A stretch of DNA of 38,132 nucleotides from Akkermansiaceae bacterium UBA5688 (lineage in GTDB: Bacteria; Verrucomicrobiota; Verrucomicrobiia; Verrucomicrobiales; Akkermansiaceae), in NCBI GenBank assembly GCA_002420315.1, contig DIHU01000030.1, forward strand, positions 1 to 38,132, read 5' to 3'. A program made the position numbers and the translations under genes. Below the pieces are notes generated by a model that worked only from the letters and a program-made list of their open reading frames with translations, ran no database searches and was not told where the DNA came from. The first letter of the stretch is position 1. Each line of letters opens with the position of its first letter. Of this stretch, positions 33,105-38,132 are shown in pieces.

Positions 33105-34697
33105 ATGATCCAAAAAATCAAAAACGCACTCGGCTTGACCAGTGTTGACCCTCGCGAAGGGCGCACCATCATAGTTAACTCAGAAACACTCGAACGTCGG
33201 ACCGCTCTCCTCGAGGACGGTGTCCTTGAAGAATACAATGTCGAGCGCAATGGCGACGACAACATCGTCGGAGGAATCTTCAAAGGCCGCGTCAAAAACA
33301 TCGAACAAGGCCTCAAAGCGATGTTTGTTGATATCGGCCTCGATAAAAATGCCTTCCTTCATTTTTGGGATGCTATCCCAGCCGCTCTCGATGGTGGCCT
33401 CGAGGAAATTCGTCGTGAAGGACGAGCGCAAAAAAAACAAAAAAAGATCACTTCTAAGGATATCCCCAGCATCTACCCTGTCGGCTCCGAAATCATGATT
33501 CAGGTTTCGAAGGGCGCGATCGGCAACAAGGGACCAAGAGTAACGACTAACATCTCGCTTGCAGGTCGCTATCTCGTTCTAATGCCCTATTCTGATCAAT
33601 TCGGCATCTCACGACGCATTGACGATCCAAAAGAGCGACAGCGCCTTCGGAAAATCATGCAGCGCCTGAGTGTTCCTGACGGAATGGGTATTATCATGCG
33701 CACTGTCGCCACCAGCACCCGCGCCCGTCATTTTGTCCGTGACCTAGCGATGCTCCTAGAACAATGGGAACAGGTCGATGACATTAGAAATAACAAGAGT
33801 GCTCCAGCTTGCTGCTTCCGAGAACCTGATCTGGTTGAGGGAACAGCCGCAAATTTCCTGACGGACGAAGTTGATAAGATTATTTGCGATGACGAAAAAA
33901 CGACTGCGCACATTCGCGAAATTGCTTCAAGGGTTTCCCGACGTGCTAAACGTAAGATTCATTACCTTTACTCCAAACAAACTATCTTCGAACGTTTCGG
34001 CATTCAAAAACAGATCGACGAAGCCTTTATGCGCCAAGTCTGGCTCCCCTGTGGTGGCTATATTGTCATTGATGAGACTGAAGCCCTGATTTCAGTCGAT
34101 GTTAACACGGGTCGAAACCGCGGATCAAAGGACGTTGATAAAGTCCTTCTCCAAACAAATATTGAGGCCGCTGAGGAAGTCGCCCGCCAACTGAGACTTC
34201 GTAACATTGGCGGCCTTGTCGTAGTTGATTTTATTGATATGCGACATCGCCGTGACCAACAAGCGGTCTATCGAGCAATGAAGGAGCGGCTCAAGCGTGA
34301 CAAAGCAAAAACCCAAGTCCTTCAGATTTCATCTGTTGGACTGATGGAAATGACACGCCAACGATTGAACGAGAGCCTTCTCGATTCAACTCTCGAGCCC
34401 TGCAGTTATTGTCAGGGACGCGGACGTATTAAGACGACTATGTCAATGAGTATTGAAATTCAACGTAGCCTCAATACCGTAATTCAGCGCCAGAAGGAGA
34501 ATGACGAAGACGGAGATCTTATTGTTATGGTCAATACCGATGTTTTGAATCGCTTTAAATCTGAGGATTCTAAGATCCTCATGGAGCTAGAACGCTCCCA
34601 TAGCGGCCGCCTAATTTTCAGAAGCGACGCTAACCTTCACAGGGAGCGTTTCGCGATCATTGATGCGAAATCGGAAAAGCCTATTGTTCAGCATTAA
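33105..34697 (+). CDS. rng: Ribonuclease G/E family endoribonuclease
   Basis: Endoribonuclease for 16S rRNA 5' maturation and mRNA decay. The 530 residues match RNase G length; the scaffold tail of RNase E is absent. An S1 RNA-binding domain with GRVKNIEQGLKAMFVDIGLDKNAFLH occupies roughly residues 40-130. Catalytic Mg ligands are Asp332 (SVDVNTGRN) and Asp375 (VVVDFIDM), 43 apart as in E. coli RNase E (303/346). The Zn-link motif is Cys433-x-x-Cys436 (PCSYCQGRG). The first base pairs of the gene follow mrdA by 38 bases, so it is probably in the mre operon, as in proteobacteria. Confidence 0.95.
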   Translation: MIQKIKNALGLTSVDPREGRTIIVNSETLERRTALLEDGVLEEYNVERNGDDNIVGGIFKGRVKNIEQGLKAMFVDIGLDKNAFLHFWDAIPAALDGGLEEIRREGRAQKKQKKITSKDIPSIYPVGSEIMIQVSKGAIGNKGPRVTTNISLAGRYLVLMPYSDQFGISRRIDDPKERQRLRKIMQRLSVPDGMGIIMRTVATSTRARHFVRDLAMLLEQWEQVDDIRNNKSAPACCFREPDLVEGTAANFLTDEVDKIICDDEKTTAHIREIASRVSRRAKRKIHYLYSKQTIFERFGIQKQIDEAFMRQVWLPCGGYIVIDETEALISVDVNTGRNRGSKDVDKVLLQTNIEAAEEVARQLRLRNIGGLVVVDFIDMRHRRDQQAVYRAMKERLKRDKAKTQVLQISSVGLMEMTRQRLNESLLDSTLEPCSYCQGRGRIKTTMSMSIEIQRSLNTVIQRQKENDEDGDLIVMVNTDVLNRFKSEDSKILMELERSHSGRLIFRSDANLHRERFAIIDAKSEKPIVQH

Positions 34698-34715
34698 TTT
34701 TAACTTCACCTCAAA

Positions 34716-35693
34716 ATGACCATCTCAATTCTACGCGGCATATTTGTGGGGATCGGGATCTTAATTTTCATTCCCCTTGCTTCTTGTTCCGCCCAAAACC
34801 AAGCGACTAAACAAGCGCAAACAAAGCTGGGTAAAACACATTTCAGTTCCTTTGATGGCTCAAAATTTCCTTATACTAAATGGGCCTCCAAGGAGAATCC
34901 CGAACTCGTGATTATTGGAGTCCACGGTATCAGCGGTGCATCGTCGGACTTTCGGCCTCTTGCCAAACATCTACTAAACAAGCATCCTAAAATAGCGCTT
35001 TATGGCGCCGAAACACGGGGGCAAGGCAAAGATCCAGTAAAAGAACGACGTGGTCATATTCATGATCGGACAGAATGGTTTAAAGACCTAGCGACCTTCA
35101 CTAGCTTAATTCGTAAACTACACCCGAAAGCTAAGATTATCTGGTGCGGCGAAAGCATGGGCTCACTCATTGTCCTTCATACCTATGCACAGATGAAGGA
35201 CTCCGGAGCCCACTGCGACGCAATGATTTTAGCATCACCCATAACCGATATTCGTTCTGATTTTCCACCATGGATAATCTCGGCCGTGAACATTACTGGA
35301 TTTCTTTTCCCAAAGGCACGGATTTCGCTGGAAAGTTTATCGGGGGAGGATGCAGTCCGGGTGACTAAAAACACAGTCCACCAAGAGCAGGCTGCTACCA
35401 ATTCATACCATGTCCGCAAACACACTCTGCGACTCCTAACTACTCTGGGTAAGATGATGCAAACTTCGCGAAAGGCTTCTCAACAACTCGATCTCCCGAT
35501 CTTAGTTCTTCATGGTGGAAAAGACGTTTTTTCGGACCCAAAAGACGTGAAGCGCTTTTTTGATGGACTTCCGGAGAAAGTTTTCGCCACAAGAAAATTC
35601 TACCCTGAAAGTTTTCACCTTCTTTTCCACGACCACCAAAGTGAAAAGGTGGTCACTGACATAGCCACTTGGGTCAATAATCTTCCAGAGTAA
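34716..35693 (+). CDS. Lipoprotein alpha/beta hydrolase (monoacylglycerol lipase-like)
   Basis: Serine hydrolase of the S33/lysophospholipase type, anchored as a lipoprotein: after a hydrophobic N-terminus the lipobox LASC gives Cys24. The catalytic triad is Ser147 in GESMG (145-149), Asp270 in HGGKD, and His301 in SFHLLFH. VHGISGASSDF supplies the oxyanion region and GAETRGQG the following loop. It may cleave lysolipids or monoglycerides in the envelope; the substrate is inferred. The gene is 18 bases after rng. A 101-base gap with hairpins separates it from hprK. Confidence 0.85.
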   Translation: MTISILRGIFVGIGILIFIPLASCSAQNQATKQAQTKLGKTHFSSFDGSKFPYTKWASKENPELVIIGVHGISGASSDFRPLAKHLLNKHPKIALYGAETRGQGKDPVKERRGHIHDRTEWFKDLATFTSLIRKLHPKAKIIWCGESMGSLIVLHTYAQMKDSGAHCDAMILASPITDIRSDFPPWIISAVNITGFLFPKARISLESLSGEDAVRVTKNTVHQEQAATNSYHVRKHTLRLLTTLGKMMQTSRKASQQLDLPILVLHGGKDVFSDPKDVKRFFDGLPEKVFATRKFYPESFHLLFHDHQSEKVVTDIATWVNNLPE

Positions 35694-35769
35694 GATATTT
35701 CTTAACCGATTCGTGAAATTTTCTTTTAGAAAAAACCACGGAGTCTGAAAAACAACATCTCGCCCAAAG

Positions 35770-35789
35770 AAGACTAATGTTTTAGTCTT
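35770..35789 (+). promoter_or_regulatory. Perfect 8-bp hairpin abutting the hprK start
   Basis: AAGACTAA (35770-35777) pairs with TTAGTCTT (35782-35789) around a TGTT loop, and TTCCCT leads to the ATG at 35795. Only 5 bases separate the stem from the start, so the folded RNA would cover the ribosome landing site. It could also act as a weak terminator for the upstream gene. Confidence 0.5.
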
Positions 35790-35794
35790 TCCCT

Positions 35795-36760
35795 ATGGCA
35801 GCAGGTGGAAAACGAAGGGTCATCGAGAGCATTACCGTTCAAGAGTTTCTGGAACGGCACGGAGATAATCTCGAATTGAGTACAGAGCATCCCGTGACGG
35901 GACTGAATCGTGTAATTGAAGAACCCGCAGTCAACCGCCCTGGCCTCGCTTTGGCAGGTTTTATCGATTACTTTGCCAAAAAGCGTATTCAAGTTCTGGG
36001 AAATTCAGAGAATTCCTACCTTGAGAAACTCTCGGACGAACTTCGCCTTGAACGATTTACCATTCTTTGCGAACAAGATATTCCCTGTCTGATCATTGCC
36101 CGCGGACATGATCTCTCGCCCATTCTCAAAGAAGTAGCCCGAGAGAAAAACATCGCCATCCTACACACTCCTCGCCCAACCATGTCGTTGCTTAACGCTG
36201 CTACAATTAGCCTCGAAAATGATTTTGCACATCGTACCGCTCTGCACGGTTGCATGGTCGACTATCGAGGTATCGGCGTTTTAATAACGGGAGAAAGCGG
36301 ATCCGGAAAAAGCGAAACCGCAATAGGACTGTTGGAAAAAGGGGCGGCCCTAGTCGCTGATGATTCGGTTCAGCTAAAGCAGATTAGTGGTGAACTTTCA
36401 GCAAGCGCAAAAGACTTCGCGAGAGGGTATTTAGAGATGCGAGGCATCGGCATTATCAATGTTGCAAATCTGTATGGTCTATCTGCTATTCGACCAGAAA
36501 AACGGCTAGACTTGGTGGTAGAATTAAAATCAGAAAGCGACCTTAATAAGGTCGATCGAATCGGCATATCGCAGAAAAAAATGCGTATTCTTGATGTCGA
36601 AATTCCCCTTGTCGAGATTCCAGTAGCTGCCGGAAGAGATACAGCTAGACTGATTGGGGTTGCCGCGCTCGATCTCCAACTCCGAAAAATTGGCTACGAT
36701 ATGGCTGACGAGTTCAATCAAAGGCTTCTTTCTCAAATGAACCTCAATCCAGATGACTAG
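35795..36760 (+). CDS. hprK: HPr kinase/phosphorylase
   Basis: Bifunctional enzyme that phosphorylates and dephosphorylates a Ser of HPr. The 321 residues have the N-terminal HprK domain (about 10-135) with NRPGLALAGFIDYFAKKRIQVLGN, then the kinase domain: Walker A GESGSGKS (166-173), VADDSVQLKQI after it, the family signature EMRGIGIINVANLYG, and the C-terminal LVEIPVAAGRDTA. It follows the Verrucomicrobia and Gram-negative pattern, where HprK is linked to regulation rather than sugar uptake. No PTS or HPr gene lies in the window. The gene's stop overlaps the next start by 8 bases. Confidence 0.95.
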   Translation: MAAGGKRRVIESITVQEFLERHGDNLELSTEHPVTGLNRVIEEPAVNRPGLALAGFIDYFAKKRIQVLGNSENSYLEKLSDELRLERFTILCEQDIPCLIIARGHDLSPILKEVAREKNIAILHTPRPTMSLLNAATISLENDFAHRTALHGCMVDYRGIGVLITGESGSGKSETAIGLLEKGAALVADDSVQLKQISGELSASAKDFARGYLEMRGIGIINVANLYGLSAIRPEKRLDLVVELKSESDLNKVDRIGISQKKMRILDVEIPLVEIPVAAGRDTARLIGVAALDLQLRKIGYDMADEFNQRLLSQMNLNPDD

Positions 36761-37028
36761 TGAATCCCTTTGGTCTGTCTATCTGATTCGATGTGGTGAT
36801 GATTCACTTTACTGCGGTATTTCAAATGATGTGTTACGGCGTCTGACCGAACATAGATCGCAGGGCCCAAAGTGTGCCAAATATTTGCGGGGGCGAAACC
36901 CGCTTAATTTAGTTTATGAGAAAGTAGTCGGGACTCGATCAGAGGCATCCAGCGAGGAATACCGGATCAAAAACCTTTCTCGTAAGTCAAAAGAATTTCT
37001 TATCGCCGAGAACTATCTCTCGCGATGA
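36753..37028 (+). CDS. GIY-YIG nuclease-fold protein (YhbQ-like)
   Basis: A 91-residue, single-domain GIY-YIG protein of the UvrC/YhbQ group. Visible residues are WSVYLIRCGDDSLYCGIS, with the first Tyr in VYL and the second in LYCG, LRRLTEHRS with conserved Arg and His, and the A(S)EEYRIKNLSR helix with Glu and Lys. Proteins of this type are DNA endonuclease-fold domains; their in vivo role is unsettled. The ATG lies within the last 8 bases of hprK, so translation is coupled. Normal family length, no fusion. Confidence 0.9.
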   Translation: MTSESLWSVYLIRCGDDSLYCGISNDVLRRLTEHRSQGPKCAKYLRGRNPLNLVYEKVVGTRSEASSEEYRIKNLSRKSKEFLIAENYLSR

Positions 37029-37101
37029 TCAAAAGACCTTTGCCGAACACAATCTCAATTCGGAGTGCAAACTTGAAAATATACGGTATCTTACAGACTG
37101 T

Positions 37102-37623
37102 ATGAATCGTAGAGTAATTTCGCTAATTTGTTCCCTTTGCTTTCTAACCCATTGCTCATCGACAACTTCTCAATCTTCGTTAGAAGCCTCTACTATCCCA
37201 ATCCTCTCAAGCCCGGCCCGAGCTAACACCTGGGGAATCCCCGAGAAAACTCAAATGAAAGATGGGTATCAGCTTCTCTACACCAATCCCTTCAACAGCA
37301 AAGAAAAGCTCATTATCACCGGATCAAATAAACTCATGTTCTTTCTTCTTTACCCGCCTCATATCAGAGGCACCCGTATAATCAATGGACGCGCAATTGA
37401 GGTCGACGAAGCACAGCTATGGAAAAAAGCTCTGGTCGCAGACCAAACAGTGAAGTGGTATCATGCTCACCTTCCCTCAGCACACTACGGAAGCATTTTC
37501 CGGACCTTAGGAACGGAACTCAAGGACGGTTCAGGAAAAATCGGGCAATATCGAATTGAGGTGGAGGGAACAAAAAACCAGATGCGAAACTGGCTTTCAG
37601 AGCTAACCTTCCCTCAACAATGA
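37102..37623 (+). CDS. Putative lipoprotein of unknown function
   Basis: I do not recognise the family. A 173-residue protein with a short basic N-terminus, a hydrophobic stretch (VISLICSLCFL) and Cys18 in LTHCSS, which looks like a lipobox although His at -1 is unusual. The mature part holds NPFNSKEKLIITGSNKLMFFLLYPP and WYHAHLPSAHYG without a named motif. The stop overlaps the SDR start (ATGA, 37620-37623), so the two are coupled. The leader upstream is 73 bases and shows no clear Shine-Dalgarno. Confidence 0.7.
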   Translation: MNRRVISLICSLCFLTHCSSTTSQSSLEASTIPILSSPARANTWGIPEKTQMKDGYQLLYTNPFNSKEKLIITGSNKLMFFLLYPPHIRGTRIINGRAIEVDEAQLWKKALVADQTVKWYHAHLPSAHYGSIFRTLGTELKDGSGKIGQYRIEVEGTKNQMRNWLSELTFPQQ

Positions 37624-38132
37624 CTGGACCGAAGACTGCCCTTATTACCGGAGCCAATGGAGGCATTGGTTCCGCTCTGTCTCGTAAACTTCACTCGGCT
37701 GGAACCCGCCTTGTCCTAGTAGGTAGAAACGAAGAAGCCTTGAAAAATCTCTCGTCCGAATTAGGAGCTAAATCATTGTTTTGTGATCTTACTCATCCCG
37801 ACGAAGTGGCCTCCTGCATCACAGCTGCAATCGAGGAACTGGGCGAAATTGAGGCGGTCGCTCATTGCATCGGTTCAATCCTCCTCAAACCAGCACATCT
37901 AACCTCGATCTCCGATTGGCAATCTGTCATCGATACAAATCTTAACTCTGCCTTTTACCTTCTTCATAATTTAGGAAGGCCCATGAGTAAATCCGGCGGC
38001 TCTATTGCTTTTGTCACCTCAGCCGCAGCTGAAAAAGGTCTCTCAAATCACGAGGCAATCGCATCAGCTAAGGCTGGACTTGCGGGCCTCACCCGTTCGG
38101 CTGCTGCTACTTACGCTAGGAACCAACTACGA
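37620..38132 (+). CDS. Short-chain dehydrogenase/reductase, cut by the window end, catalytic Tyr replaced
   Basis: Partial: 171 codons from ATG 37620 to the window edge, no stop seen. The Rossmann start is LITGANGGIG with the nucleotide-binding Gly14, Gly15 and Gly17 (GGIG at 14-17). Arg36 after beta-2 (LVLVGRN) suggests NADP, and Asp56 in FCDLTHP contacts the adenine. NNAG is replaced by HCIG (82-85). Asn107 (DTN) and Ser134 (VTSAAA) are kept. The usual Tyr-x-x-x-Lys is NHEAIASAK: Lys151 is present but the Tyr position is Ile147. This is a recurrent variant among bacterial SDRs of unknown function as far as I recall. Activity is therefore uncertain. Confidence 0.88.
   Translation, partial: MTGPKTALITGANGGIGSALSRKLHSAGTRLVLVGRNEEALKNLSSELGAKSLFCDLTHPDEVASCITAAIEELGEIEAVAHCIGSILLKPAHLTSISDWQSVIDTNLNSAFYLLHNLGRPMSKSGGSIAFVTSAAAEKGLSNHEAIASAKAGLAGLTRSAAATYARNQLR

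Noticed and set aside
1..38132. Possible CRISPR array, insertion sequence, prophage or tRNA
   Set aside because: No spaced direct repeats, no transposase or integrase frame, and no tRNA cloverleaf pattern was seen on either strand by reading.

Overview
The window looks like ordinary chromosome from a Gram-negative, rod-forming bacterium of the PVC group, most likely Verrucomicrobiota. This is inferred from the gene mix (HPr kinase without a visible PTS, bactofilin, FHA and coiled-coil membrane proteins, mreBCD-mrdA-rng), not from an rRNA gene. Base composition is balanced. Genes are tightly packed, many neighbours overlap by ATGA or GTGA, and few starts have a Shine-Dalgarno sequence. I see no tRNA, rRNA, insertion sequence, prophage or CRISPR array.

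Layout. 1-2059: a PII nitrogen regulator with a strong terminator, a small zinc-ribbon protein, ribosomal protein S20 and a secreted protein of unknown function. 2071-3609: a fusion of a beta-hydroxyacid dehydrogenase to a YgfZ-type folate-binding domain. 3619-7855 (minus): a three-gene ABC importer of the ferric-iron/spermidine type. 7968-10014: an FHA membrane protein, a 520-base non-coding stretch rich in inverted repeats, and a group 2 sigma-70 factor. 10024-13976 (minus): cysS, a glycosyltransferase resembling the selenosugar synthase SenB, a NahK-type sugar-1-kinase and a small acidic protein. 14061-17594: a small membrane protein with pdxH, a periplasmic glycerophosphodiesterase, bactofilin, and thiH-thiS. 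17596-26556: a coiled-coil membrane protein, a RecQ helicase of unusual layout, a PhoD-like phosphatase, DNA polymerase IV, an ABC-F ATPase and a secreted TPR protein. 26656-34697 (plus): proC, parA, then the rod-shape cluster mreB-mreC-mreD-mrdA with rng. 34716-38132: a lipoprotein hydrolase, hprK, a GIY-YIG protein, a lipoprotein and a truncated SDR whose catalytic Tyr is replaced.

The best candidates for something undescribed are the cysS / SenB-like / NahK-like operon, where a possible carbon-selenium (or carbon-sulfur) sugar synthase sits beside a kinase that could help supply its sugar donor, and the dehydrogenase-YgfZ fusion. Structured leaders before the sigma factor and before hprK, and the systematic lack of space between convergent genes, are also worth checking. 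All functional assignments rest on motifs and remembered family features; no database search was run.
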